Positions 53,004 to 60,283 of a stretch of DNA of 64,000 nucleotides are shown piece by piece. This stretch comes from Lachnoclostridium phytofermentans ISDg (GTDB lineage: Bacteria; Bacillota; Clostridia; Lachnospirales; Lachnospiraceae). Within the stretch, counting starts at the first letter, position 1, and each line of letters opens with the position of its first letter. The notes beneath the pieces are model-generated. The model had not been told where the DNA came from. It did not search any database and saw only the letters and a program-made list of their open reading frames with translations. Made by a program: the position numbers and the translations under genes. The stretch covers positions 1,380,001 to 1,444,000 of the forward strand of contig NC_010001.1 in assembly GCF_000018685.1 (NCBI RefSeq). The letters are read 5' to 3'.

Positions 53004-53864
53004 ATGATTCATGATATTGAACCACATATATTAAGAAACGAATATAAAAATATAAAGCCTCAAGAGAAAGATCTATGTATTTGGTTTTCGAAAGGCGAGG
53101 TACTTTTATCAAAGGATACTGAGTGCCCCTTTCCAACTTTTGAGGAAGTAAGCAAAATAAAGCCATCCTTAAGCGATAGGCTATTTGAAGAAGCAGAGTA
53201 CTTATTTCAAATAGATAATCAGTCATTTTTTCTTTGGATAAATGACAATTTAGAGGAACTAACAACAGAATATCAATTTGAAAAACAAGAGATATTTCGT
53301 ACATTGAAGCCAAAACATTACGCTTTTGCAGGAATTACAGCTTGTCAGCTTTATCGATTTAAGTTGAATAATCGATATTGTGGAAGATGTGGAAAAGAAA
53401 TGAAACATAGTCTTACGGAACGTGCTTATACCTGTGATGCTTGTAGTAAGGTTACTTATCCGACGATTTCGCCAGCAATCATTGTTGCAATAACGAATGG
53501 AGATCGGTTACTATTAACCAGATATGCAAGAGGAAATTATAAAAGGTATGGTTTAGTAGCAGGATTTGTAGAAGTTGGAGAAACATTTGAAGAGACAGTA
53601 AAACGTGAGGTAATGGAAGAAGTCGGATTAAAGATTAAAAATATACGTTATTACAAGAGTCAACCTTGGTCATTCTCAGATTCCATGATGATTGGTTTTT
53701 ATGCTGATTTAGATGGAGATGATAAGGTCACACTGCAAGAGGATGAGCTTGCGGAAGCTACCTGGTTTTCTAGAGATGAGATTCCTTATAATGAGAGTAG
53801 TATTAGTATCGCTCAAGAATTAATTGAGAATTTCCGGAATGGGAATCATGCAGAAATGATATAA
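53004..53864 (+). CDS. nudC: NAD(+)/NADH diphosphatase (decapping Nudix enzyme)
   Basis: 286 residues. A central zinc ribbon (YCGRCGKEM...YTCDACSK, about 127-155) is followed by a Nudix box, GFVEVGETFEETVKREVMEE plus VG (about 191-212). The NudC-specific SQPWSFSDSMM motif (near 222) binds NAD. It hydrolyses NAD(H) to NMN(H) and AMP and can remove NAD caps from RNA. GGAGG precedes the ATG. Confidence 0.93.
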   Translation: MIHDIEPHILRNEYKNIKPQEKDLCIWFSKGEVLLSKDTECPFPTFEEVSKIKPSLSDRLFEEAEYLFQIDNQSFFLWINDNLEELTTEYQFEKQEIFRTLKPKHYAFAGITACQLYRFKLNNRYCGRCGKEMKHSLTERAYTCDACSKVTYPTISPAIIVAITNGDRLLLTRYARGNYKRYGLVAGFVEVGETFEETVKREVMEEVGLKIKNIRYYKSQPWSFSDSMMIGFYADLDGDDKVTLQEDELAEATWFSRDEIPYNESSISIAQELIENFRNGNHAEMI

Positions 53865-53879
53865 TAGGTTTTGGTAAGT

Positions 53880-54001
53880 AAACATCTAGTTCCTTTAGGA
53901 AAATAAATCTAATTCCTTTAAGATAATAAATATCTAGCTACTTTAGGAAAATAAATATCTAGCTACTTTAAGATAATAAATATCTAGCTACTTTAGGAAA
54001 T
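53880..54001. repeat. 25-bp tandem repeat array after nudC
   Basis: Five units of AATAAATATCTAGCTACTTTA plus a variable four bases. The 3' ends alternate AGGAA / AAGAT, so the true period may be a 50-bp dimer. The unit is not palindromic and there are no spacers, so this is not a CRISPR array. Confidence 0.75.
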
Positions 54002-54018
54002 TAACATTATATTACTTT

Positions 54019-54063
54019 ACTATATATAGCTCAGGGGTATTATTTCTCTGAGCTATATATAGT
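54019..54063. repeat. Perfect 16-bp inverted repeat
   Basis: ACTATATATAGCTCAG (54019-54034) and its exact complement (54048-54063) flank a 13-nt loop. There is no U-run on either side. It lies between convergent nudC and rsgA. Confidence 0.65.
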
Positions 54064-54068
54064 TCATG

Positions 54069-54098
54069 ACAAGTAAATTGACAAGCAATTTATCTTGT
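54069..54098. repeat. Palindromic element, copy 3
   Basis: ACAAGTAAATTG-ACAAG-CAATTTA-T-CTTGT, a 12-bp stem with one bulge. It shares ACAAG/CTTGT arms with the elements at 48984, 55868 and 55902. Confidence 0.5.
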
Positions 54099-54206
54099 TT
54101 TACTCAATAATCGTTGCTTTCAAATATCATGATAGATTTGCTATACGTGTAATAGATATTCTATTCGTGGTAGATTTTCCAAACGTGTTATGGTTTAGAT
54201 AATTTC

Positions 54207-55286
54207 TTAATAATCAATCTTTTTTCTAGAATAATTTTGTTGTTTTGAAGTACTTTTGCTATCAGTTGTCCTTGCTAACTGATAAGCAGCTTTTGCAGAG
54301 CTATGTCTTACTTCCCTTTGTAATTTATGGTAAGAACGAAGTCTGTCTAGACTTAAAGTGCCATCTTCGATGGCTTTATTCACCGCACAGCCAGGTTCTT
54401 TCTCGTGTTTACAATCTTGAAATTTACAGTATTCAGACAAGGAATCAATATCCTGAAACGTAGAGGAAAGACCCGATTCTACATTCGATAATCCGAGTTC
54501 TCTCATTCCTGGTGTATCAATAATCATAACACCATTTTCTAGGCTAATTAATTCGCGATGCGTTGTCGTATGACGTCCTTTGTCATCATCTTCTCGTATG
54601 TTAGATACTTTCATCATTTCCTTACCAGCAAGTGCATTAACAAGTGATGACTTTCCGATTCCAGAAGAGCCTAAGAATACAAAAGTAGTACCTTCCGTTA
54701 GATATTCTACTAATTGATCCAATCCTTCTCCAGTTATTGCGCTGATTGCAACTACTTTTACTCCAAAGGACACTTGCTCCATAATTGCAATCTTTTCTGA
54801 AACATCATCGCATAAATCCGCTTTGGTTAAGATAATGATTGGTGTAGCCCCGCTATCGTAAGCGGTGGAAAGATAGCGCTCCATTCTTCTAACATTGAAA
54901 TCCTGATTTAAAGATTCCATTAAGAATACATAATCAAAATTAGATGCAATCGATTGAAGGCCTTCGTTACCAGTGTAGTTGCCAAACCCAGGATTATTCC
55001 TAGTGAAGTAACTTTTTCTATTTAAAATACGATAGATAATATCATCCCCAAGCTCATTATGTTTGATAAGAACAAAATCACCGACTGCTGGGTAGATAAG
55101 ATATTTGGAGTTTTTGTAAAATAATGAGCTTTTTAATTTTGCGTTGCTTTCTCCATATTCACTGATAAGTTCATAAGATTCTTTATGAACAGCACTCACT
55201 CGTGCTGGAATTAATGAAAGCTCGATATCGTTTGCAGTTATCTGACTTTTAAAATAATCAGAAAAACCAAGTTGTTGTAAATTCAT
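54207..55286 (-). CDS. rsgA: Ribosome small-subunit GTPase A
   Basis: 359 residues. An OB domain at the N-terminus, then a circularly permuted GTPase with G4 ILTKADL (about 157) ahead of G1 FLGSSGIGKSSLVNAL (about 205) and G3 DTPGMRELG, and a C-terminal zinc knuckle (CKFQDCKHEKEPGCAV). It checks late 30S subunit assembly. AGGAGG precedes the ATG. A promoter, a short leader ORF and a U-tailed hairpin lie upstream on the same strand. Confidence 0.96.
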   Translation of the reverse strand: MNLQQLGFSDYFKSQITANDIELSLIPARVSAVHKESYELISEYGESNAKLKSSLFYKNSKYLIYPAVGDFVLIKHNELGDDIIYRILNRKSYFTRNNPGFGNYTGNEGLQSIASNFDYVFLMESLNQDFNVRRMERYLSTAYDSGATPIIILTKADLCDDVSEKIAIMEQVSFGVKVVAISAITGEGLDQLVEYLTEGTTFVFLGSSGIGKSSLVNALAGKEMMKVSNIREDDDKGRHTTTHRELISLENGVMIIDTPGMRELGLSNVESGLSSTFQDIDSLSEYCKFQDCKHEKEPGCAVNKAIEDGTLSLDRLRSYHKLQREVRHSSAKAAYQLARTTDSKSTSKQQNYSRKKIDY

Positions 55287-55308
55287 TGTAGTTTCCTCCT
55301 AAAATTAG

Positions 55309-55341
55309 GCACAAAAAAAACACGCCTTCACGTGTTTGTGC
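55309..55341 (-). terminator. Attenuator-like hairpin upstream of rsgA
   Basis: On the minus strand ACACG-TGAAGG-CGTGT is followed by a run of T (55313-55320). The outer GCACAAA can pair with TTTGTGC. It lies 23 bp before the rsgA start, between the leader ORF and the gene. Confidence 0.6.
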
Positions 55342-55445
55342 GATTTCCAAATAGCTTTAATAAGCTTTTGGTAGCAAGATTTTTGCAGATATTATTCTGC
55401 AAGCCTATTACACATACGAAATCATGAAAGGTTACGAAGTATTGT

Positions 55446-55484
55446 TTATTTGTTTAAAACCTCAACTTTACTATTTTTCATCAT
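55446..55484 (-). CDS. Candidate leader peptide of rsgA, MMKNSKVEVLNK
   Basis: A 12-codon ORF on the minus strand with GAGAGGAGAGG upstream and located about 55 nt from a predicted transcript start. Further hairpins (TTGCAGA/TCTGCAA; CCAAA...TTTGG) lie between it and the terminator before rsgA. The layout is that of ribosome-mediated attenuation. The peptide matches no leader I know. Confidence 0.5.
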   Translation of the reverse strand: MMKNSKVEVLNK

Positions 55485-55545
55485 GAAACACCTCTCCTCT
55501 CTGATACGTCTGCGTATCTAAAAACTGACAATATTTACATAACTA

Positions 55546-55574
55546 TTATTAACATAATTAAAAAGTTATGTCAA
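55546..55574 (-). promoter_or_regulatory. Promoter of the rsgA leader
   Basis: On the minus strand TTGACA (55574-55569), a 17-bp spacer and TAATAA (55551-55546). It diverges from the aspS-leader promoter, with the two -35 boxes 28 bp apart. Confidence 0.7.
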
Positions 55575-55602
55575 GGATTTTTGGTGTTGTTGGTGTTGTT
55601 GG

Positions 55603-55631
55603 TTGACATATGTAAAATCATGTGCTACATT
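55603..55631 (+). promoter_or_regulatory. Promoter of the aspS leader
   Basis: TTGACA (55603-55608), a 17-bp spacer and TACATT (55626-55631), about 70 nt before the leader ORF. A hairpin AATCAATC/GATTGATT (55649-55688) precedes the ribosome site. Confidence 0.6.
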
Positions 55632-55709
55632 ATTTGCTAACAATCATGAATCAATCTTAGAAAAAATGTTATTGGGTTATGATTGATTGAAAGAAGGAAG
55701 GTATCTATT

Positions 55710-55757
55710 ATGTTGATAAGTCCGATGTCAATTCAAAATAGGGACGATGATAGATAG
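55710..55757 (+). CDS. Asp-rich leader peptide of aspS
   Basis: A 15-codon ORF, MLISPMSIQNRDDDR, with AGAAGGAAGG eight bases upstream. It contains Asn and then three consecutive Asp codons (AAT AGG GAC GAT GAT) just before its stop. It sits ahead of a terminator and of a gene for an aspartyl/asparaginyl-type tRNA ligase. Shortage of charged tRNA-Asp (or -Asn) would stall the ribosome at this run, as with the Phe-rich pheST leader of E. coli. Regulation is inferred from this layout. Confidence 0.6.
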   Translation: MLISPMSIQNRDDDR

Positions 55758-55773
55758 CGCTTGCAGCTTTGAA

Positions 55774-55863
55774 ATGTTTTGATAGCCGACGGCTTTCATT
55801 TCATCATAGGTGTAAGCGCTTAAAGTGTTGCACCTATGTGGAGGAATTGATGTCGGTTTTTTT
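55774..55863 (+). terminator. Attenuator region of the aspS leader
   Basis: AGCCGAC can pair with GTCGGTT just before TTTTTTT (to 55863), with CATAGGTG/CACCTATG nested inside, forming a terminator. Alternatively TGAAATG pairs with CATTTCA and traps AGCCGAC in its loop. AGCGCTT right after the leader stop is also complementary to AAGCGCT within the inner loop. These exclusive pairings are what attenuation needs. Confidence 0.5.
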
Positions 55864-55867
55864 ATAT

Positions 55868-55936
55868 ACAAATGAATTGATTTGCCAATTCATCTTGTTA
55901 TACAAGGAAGAGTTTGCGAAACGTGCTTTTTCTTGT
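55868..55936. repeat. Two palindromic elements in tandem
   Basis: ACAA-ATGAATTG-N6-CAATTCAT-C-TTGT (55868-55898), then ACAAGGAAGAGTTTG...CTTTTTCTTGT (55902-55936). The second matches the elements at 48984 and 50201. They sit inside the aspS leader and may be insertions. Confidence 0.5.
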
Positions 55937-55997
55937 AGGGGAGATGGGACGCTGTCTTCTTAGAATAGTCCTAGGCTATATAAAAAAATTGATTTGG

Positions 55998-56044
55998 AAA
56001 GGACCACATTGGTAATTATTACGAATGTGGTCCTTTTTTCTCGT
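55998..56044 (+). terminator. Second terminator upstream of aspS
   Basis: AAAGGACCACATT and AATGTGGTCCTTT form a 13-bp perfect stem with a 13-nt loop, followed by TTTTC. It ends 120 bp before aspS. It is stronger than the one at 55856, so it may be the main control point. Confidence 0.85.
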
Positions 56045-56165
56045 TATAATTATCTTCCATTCCTTAACAAAAAATTCTTCCAATAAGGTGCGCATGAAAC
56101 GTTTGCTTTGACATATTCTCAAGAGAGAAAGAAAAGAGACTTATCCTAAAGTCAGGAGGAATTTT

Positions 56166-57491
56166 ATGAATACGATAAAACAAATTGTGATTAAGAATGG
56201 AATTGAAGCTGAGGAATTAAAAAATTTTATGGGTAAAAAGGTTACATTACACGGGAGTATCTATAAAATAAGAAAAATGAGTGGCTTTGCATTTGTATTA
56301 CTGCGTACGAAGAGGGCAGTAGTTCAATGCATATATTCAGAAGAATTTGCAACATTTGCACTGGAGGAATTAGTCGAAGAATCTACAGTAAAGGTAGAAG
56401 CAGAGGTTATTTTAGAAGAGCGATCAAAGGTAGGATATGAGCTACGTCTACTTTCGCTAAAGATATTATCAAAACCCTTAGAGGAAGCACCTGTGGTAAT
56501 TCACAATAAATTAGTTGAGGCTTCCATCGATACGTTACTAAATTATCGTCCGATTACATTGCGAAATGAGAGAGAACGAGCTATTTTTAAGTTGCAAGAG
56601 GGGATAGCAGGTGGTTTTCGTAAATTCCTTGCCGAGCAAAAGTTCACAGAGATCCATAGTCCAAAGATCGTTCAGATGGGTGCAGAAGGAGGCGCAAATA
56701 TATTTTCCTTAAATTATTTTGGAAAAGAAGCATATCTAGCTCAAAGCCCTCAATTTTACAAACAGATGATGGTAGGAGTGTTTGAACGGGTTTATGAAAT
56801 TGCTCCAGTTTTTCGAGCAGAAAAGCATGATACTTCAAGACACTTAAATGAATATACAAGCGTTGACTTTGAAATGGGATACATTGAAAGCTTTGAAGAA
56901 ATTATGCAAATGGAATCCTGTATGCTAAAGGCTACTCTTAGTTACCTAAAGGAATATTATCAAAAAGAGTTATTTCTACTAAATATTTCGCTTCCAGTTA
57001 TCGAAGAAATTCCAACAATAAGGTTTAACGAAGCCAAAGAACTTGTGGCGAAGGAATATAATCGAACCATTTGTGATATGTCAGACTTTGAACCAGAAGA
57101 AGAGAAACTTCTTTGTGAGATTATTGAGAGAACAACAGGGAGTGAATTTGTATTTGTAACCCATTATCCAAGTAGCAAAAGACCATTTTATGCTATGGAG
57201 GACCCTAAGAATACAGAAGAAACTTTAAGTTTTGACCTCTTGTTTCGTGGTTTAGAGATAACAACAGGCGGGCAAAGAATTCATGATTTTAAGGAACAGG
57301 TAGATAAACTTCTAAAGAGAGGGATGAATGTAGAAGATTTTCAAAGTTACTTAATGATGCACCGCTATGGAATGCCTCCACATGGTGGTTTAGGGCTGGG
57401 TCTGGAACGATTTACTAGTAAACTGTGTAATCAGAATAATGTTCGCTATGCTACATTATTCCCAAGAGATATCAATCGCTTACAGCCGTAA
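56166..57491 (+). CDS. aspS: Aspartate-tRNA(Asp/Asn) ligase, archaeal-type (AspS2/AsnS-like)
   Basis: 441 residues, short like archaeal AspRS and lacking the bacterial GAD insertion of normal bacterial AspRS. An OB-fold anticodon domain (about 20-115) precedes the class IIb core: motif 2 VFRAEKHDTSRHLNEYTSVD (about 218-237), LAQSPQFYKQ, GGQRIHD and motif 3 GLGLERFT near the end. It may be a second aspartyl enzyme or an asparaginyl one; residues alone do not decide. AGGAGG precedes the ATG. A leader peptide with three Asp codons lies upstream. Confidence 0.85.
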   Translation: MNTIKQIVIKNGIEAEELKNFMGKKVTLHGSIYKIRKMSGFAFVLLRTKRAVVQCIYSEEFATFALEELVEESTVKVEAEVILEERSKVGYELRLLSLKILSKPLEEAPVVIHNKLVEASIDTLLNYRPITLRNERERAIFKLQEGIAGGFRKFLAEQKFTEIHSPKIVQMGAEGGANIFSLNYFGKEAYLAQSPQFYKQMMVGVFERVYEIAPVFRAEKHDTSRHLNEYTSVDFEMGYIESFEEIMQMESCMLKATLSYLKEYYQKELFLLNISLPVIEEIPTIRFNEAKELVAKEYNRTICDMSDFEPEEEKLLCEIIERTTGSEFVFVTHYPSSKRPFYAMEDPKNTEETLSFDLLFRGLEITTGGQRIHDFKEQVDKLLKRGMNVEDFQSYLMMHRYGMPPHGGLGLGLERFTSKLCNQNNVRYATLFPRDINRLQP

Positions 57492-57508
57492 GATTAGACG
57501 GTTACATT

Positions 57509-57621
57509 TCTTGAAAATCTTAAACTCATTTTCTAGAGAATCTTAAACTCTTTTTTCTAGAGAGCCTTAAACTTATTTTCTAGAAAACTTTAAATTTATT
57601 TTCTAGAGAACCTTCAATTTC
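57509..57621. repeat. 23-25-bp tandem repeats after aspS
   Basis: Five degenerate units of CTAGAGAACCTTAAACTTATTTT. An inverted repeat, CTATGGTATA (57628-57637) / TATACCATAG (57660-57669), follows. No ORF was found. Confidence 0.7.
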
Positions 57622-57842
57622 CTACTTCTATGGTATACCAAATCTGTTACTAGTTTTGTTATACCATAGGTAAAAAAAAGAATGATTTACGAACTTATTT
57701 TTTATTACAAAAATTATTTTGTTTCATTCTAATACATCCTAATACTTGACAAAAAATTGACAAGTACATCTTGACTTTCCTAATAATGGAGAATATTATG
57801 GAATATAATGGTGAAATTACTAGTAAGGTAAGGAGAGGTACG
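57622..57842. other. Intergenic space before the esterase gene
   Basis: It holds the CTATGGTATA inverted repeat and a possible TTGACA (57746-57751) without a convincing -10. An alternative esterase start at 57798 (GGAG upstream) also lies here. Confidence 0.35.
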
Positions 57843-58955
57843 ATGGGGGAAATGAGAAAGGTTCCATTAGAGCAAGTGGAACACTATAAGGTACATGGAA
57901 GAACAACCAAAGAAAGAAATCCGCTAACATTATTTTGGACTGGTAGTGGAATTGAGGTAAATGTATCTGGTACAGAAATTTGGGTCGAGCTCTACTCAGA
58001 TTACGACTGTTTTGAACCTTGGATTAGTGTTTTAGTAAATGGAGAAGTCATAAGTAGACAGATGGTGTTAAAAGGGATGCATAAATTATGTCTATTTCGA
58101 AACATGAATCCTGACGTTATAAAAAATATTCAGATTTTTAAGGAAGTTCAGGCTATGCCTGATGATGAAAAGCATTGTCTCCAGGTTTTCTCTTTTGAGT
58201 TAGATGGAGAGTTTTATAAAGTACCAGAACGTAAAGCAAAGCTCGAAGTAATCGGGGATAGTATTACATCAGGGGAAGGGGCTATTGGCGCAACATGTGA
58301 AGAGGACTGGATTTCTATGTGGTTTAGTTCTCAAGATAATTATGCAACCCTGTTAGCTAAAAAACTAGGTGCAGATCTTCGAATTATATCTCAAAGTGGT
58401 TGGGGTGTAGTCTCTAGTTGGAATAATAACCCTTATGGAGCAATACCACCAATCTATGAAGAAGTTTGTGGACCTCTAAAGGGTGAGAGAAATGAAGCAC
58501 TTGGAGCGCATGAAAAGAATGATTTTAAAGCTTGGCAGCCAGATGTAATTGTAATTAATCTTGGTACGAACGATGGTGGCGCATTTGATCAGCCAGAATG
58601 GCAAGACGAACGAACAGGAGAAACATTTAAGGAGCGAAAGAACGAGGATGGCACCTATTATGAAGAAGATTTAGATCGTTTTGAATGGGCAGTTCGAGCG
58701 TTTTTAAGAAAACTACGAAGATTAAATCAAAATGCGTACTTACTCTGGGTTTATGGAATTCTTGATAAACCTCTTCTACCTACCTTGCAAAAAGCAATCA
58801 ATACATATCAAACAGAATGTGAAGATTTAAAGGTATCTTTACTTGAGATTCCCAAGATGACAGAGGAGGAGATTGGAGCAAGGTATCATCCAGGGAAAAA
58901 AGCGCACGAACGTATGGCTACTATCTTAAGTGAAGAAATTCAAAATATATTATAG
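57843..58955 (+). CDS. SGNH-hydrolase esterase with CE2-like N-terminal domain
   Basis: 370 residues from ATG 57843, chosen because AAGGAGAGG is well placed; ATG 57798 with weaker GGAG is also possible (385 residues). The N-terminal ~110 residues form the beta-sandwich seen in CE2 acetyl esterases (TLFWTGSGIEVNVSGTEIWV). The SGNH part has GDSITSGEG with the nucleophile Ser, INLGTNDGG and YHPGKKAH with the catalytic His. There is no signal peptide, so it would deacetylate sugars inside the cell. The substrate is unknown. Confidence 0.85.
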   Translation: MGEMRKVPLEQVEHYKVHGRTTKERNPLTLFWTGSGIEVNVSGTEIWVELYSDYDCFEPWISVLVNGEVISRQMVLKGMHKLCLFRNMNPDVIKNIQIFKEVQAMPDDEKHCLQVFSFELDGEFYKVPERKAKLEVIGDSITSGEGAIGATCEEDWISMWFSSQDNYATLLAKKLGADLRIISQSGWGVVSSWNNNPYGAIPPIYEEVCGPLKGERNEALGAHEKNDFKAWQPDVIVINLGTNDGGAFDQPEWQDERTGETFKERKNEDGTYYEEDLDRFEWAVRAFLRKLRRLNQNAYLLWVYGILDKPLLPTLQKAINTYQTECEDLKVSLLEIPKMTEEEIGARYHPGKKAHERMATILSEEIQNIL

Positions 58956-59135
58956 AAATCTTTGAGCTTATAGTTATTTCAAAGATTAGGTGTAAATGTG
59001 AAAAGTTAACGAAAGTAAAATGGTTTGAAAAATCTTGTAGAAATATCATAAGTAAATATATACTGAATAAATTATTAAAATACAGTTACATTAGTATAAG
59101 TATTATAGTTTAGCAGGAAGGAAATTGATAGACTT

Positions 59136-60095
59136 ATGAAGTATTTTTATGGTGATAATAAGAAAGCCTCGTATTTTGAAGGGTGGTATATCAAACAACA
59201 AAATGAGGAAGAAACCATTGCAATTATTCCTTCCTTTCATATTGATGAGTATGGTGCTAAGAGTGCGAATTTACAAATCATCACAAAAGAAGGGGCATAT
59301 TCCTGTTCTTTTTCATGCAGTGAATTCTTTGCAAGCAAAAGGCGGTTCTTTGTAAAACTGGGGAAAAGTATTTTCACAGAGAGCGGAATGAGAATAAATC
59401 TGCATACAGAAAATTTAACAGTTACGGGTCGTTTATTCTTTACTAAAAAAATACCTTCTAAAATGAAACCTGATATTGTGTTAGGAGATTTCGTAAATTC
59501 TAATGAACCCGCTTTTCATCCGCTACGATACTCTATTATGGGATATTATGATTATGTACCATTCCTTCCTTGTAAGCACGAGGTTGTTAGCATGCTTCAT
59601 GGAGTTTATGGAACGATAGTAATCAATGGTAAAAGAATTGATTTTCGAGATGGGTTAGGATATATAGAGAAAGACAGGGGACATTCGTTCCCGACCTCTT
59701 ATTTATGGACTCAATGTAGTTTTAAAAAGCCATCGATAGGTAGTATTATGGCATCGGTAGCAGAATTACCATTGTTATCGACTACTTTTGTTGGTTGCAT
59801 CTGTGCAATCTGGTATCATGGCAAGGAATATCGTTTAGCGACTTACCTCGGTGGAAAAATAGTTTCTTATTCAGAAAAAGGATTTTCAATCTTTCAGGGG
59901 AAGTATTTACTTGAAGTATCAGTAATAAAGCAGGAACCACATTCCTTGAAAGCTCCAGTAAAAGGTGCGATGAGACGCCGGATTAAAGAGAGCGTGGCAT
60001 GTAAGGTTCGGTACCGTTTCTATGAAGATGGAAAGCTTTTATTCGAAGTAGTAAGTAATCAAGCAGGGTATGAACATGTTATAAGGAAAGGCTAA
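59136..60095 (+). CDS. Tocopherol cyclase-like protein
   Basis: 319 residues. The start (ASYFEGWYIKQQN...IAIIPSFHI) and the GLGYIEKDRGHSFP / LWTQCSF blocks are typical of the tocopherol-cyclase-like family (two beta-barrel lipocalin-type halves). Tocopherol is not expected in an anaerobic Firmicute, so this homologue must do something else. GGAAGG precedes the ATG by about 13 bases. It stands alone. Confidence 0.8.
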   Translation: MKYFYGDNKKASYFEGWYIKQQNEEETIAIIPSFHIDEYGAKSANLQIITKEGAYSCSFSCSEFFASKRRFFVKLGKSIFTESGMRINLHTENLTVTGRLFFTKKIPSKMKPDIVLGDFVNSNEPAFHPLRYSIMGYYDYVPFLPCKHEVVSMLHGVYGTIVINGKRIDFRDGLGYIEKDRGHSFPTSYLWTQCSFKKPSIGSIMASVAELPLLSTTFVGCICAIWYHGKEYRLATYLGGKIVSYSEKGFSIFQGKYLLEVSVIKQEPHSLKAPVKGAMRRRIKESVACKVRYRFYEDGKLLFEVVSNQAGYEHVIRKG

Positions 60096-60127
60096 AGCGT
60101 ACCACAAATATATATTATAAAATTAGA

Positions 60128-60180
60128 ACTCCCTATTCTTTTCAATCTGAATAAGATTATAATAGTATAGGGAGCTTTTA
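60128..60180 (+). terminator. Terminator after the cyclase-like gene
   Basis: CTCCCTAT (60129-60136) pairs with ATAGGGAG (60167-60174), followed by CTTTTA. The loop is long (30 nt). Confidence 0.6.
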
Positions 60181-60220
60181 TATGAATGTGGTTGACATTC
60201 ATATGAATGGCTAGTAAAAT
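60180..60220 (+). promoter_or_regulatory. Promoter with overlapping inverted repeat (DUF1836 gene)
   Basis: TTGACA (60192-60197), a 17-bp spacer and TAAAAT (60215-60220). ATATGAATG (60180-60188) and CATTCATAT (60196-60204) form a 9-bp inverted repeat over the -35, a likely operator, possibly for the DUF1836 protein itself. Confidence 0.65.
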
Positions 60221-60283
60221 TATATTACGTAAGAGGAAAAGATAGACATTATATGTAAGGTCGTGTAAACTGGAGGTGATGAA

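Noticed and set aside
53880..54001. Possible CRISPR array (regular ~25-bp repeats)
   Set aside because: Units are directly tandem with no unique spacers, AT-rich and non-palindromic, with no cas genes nearby.
55769..55963. 64-residue ORF with many Cys, His and Arg
   Set aside because: It runs through the aspS attenuator hairpins and palindromic elements, lacks a ribosome site and has no protein-like pattern.
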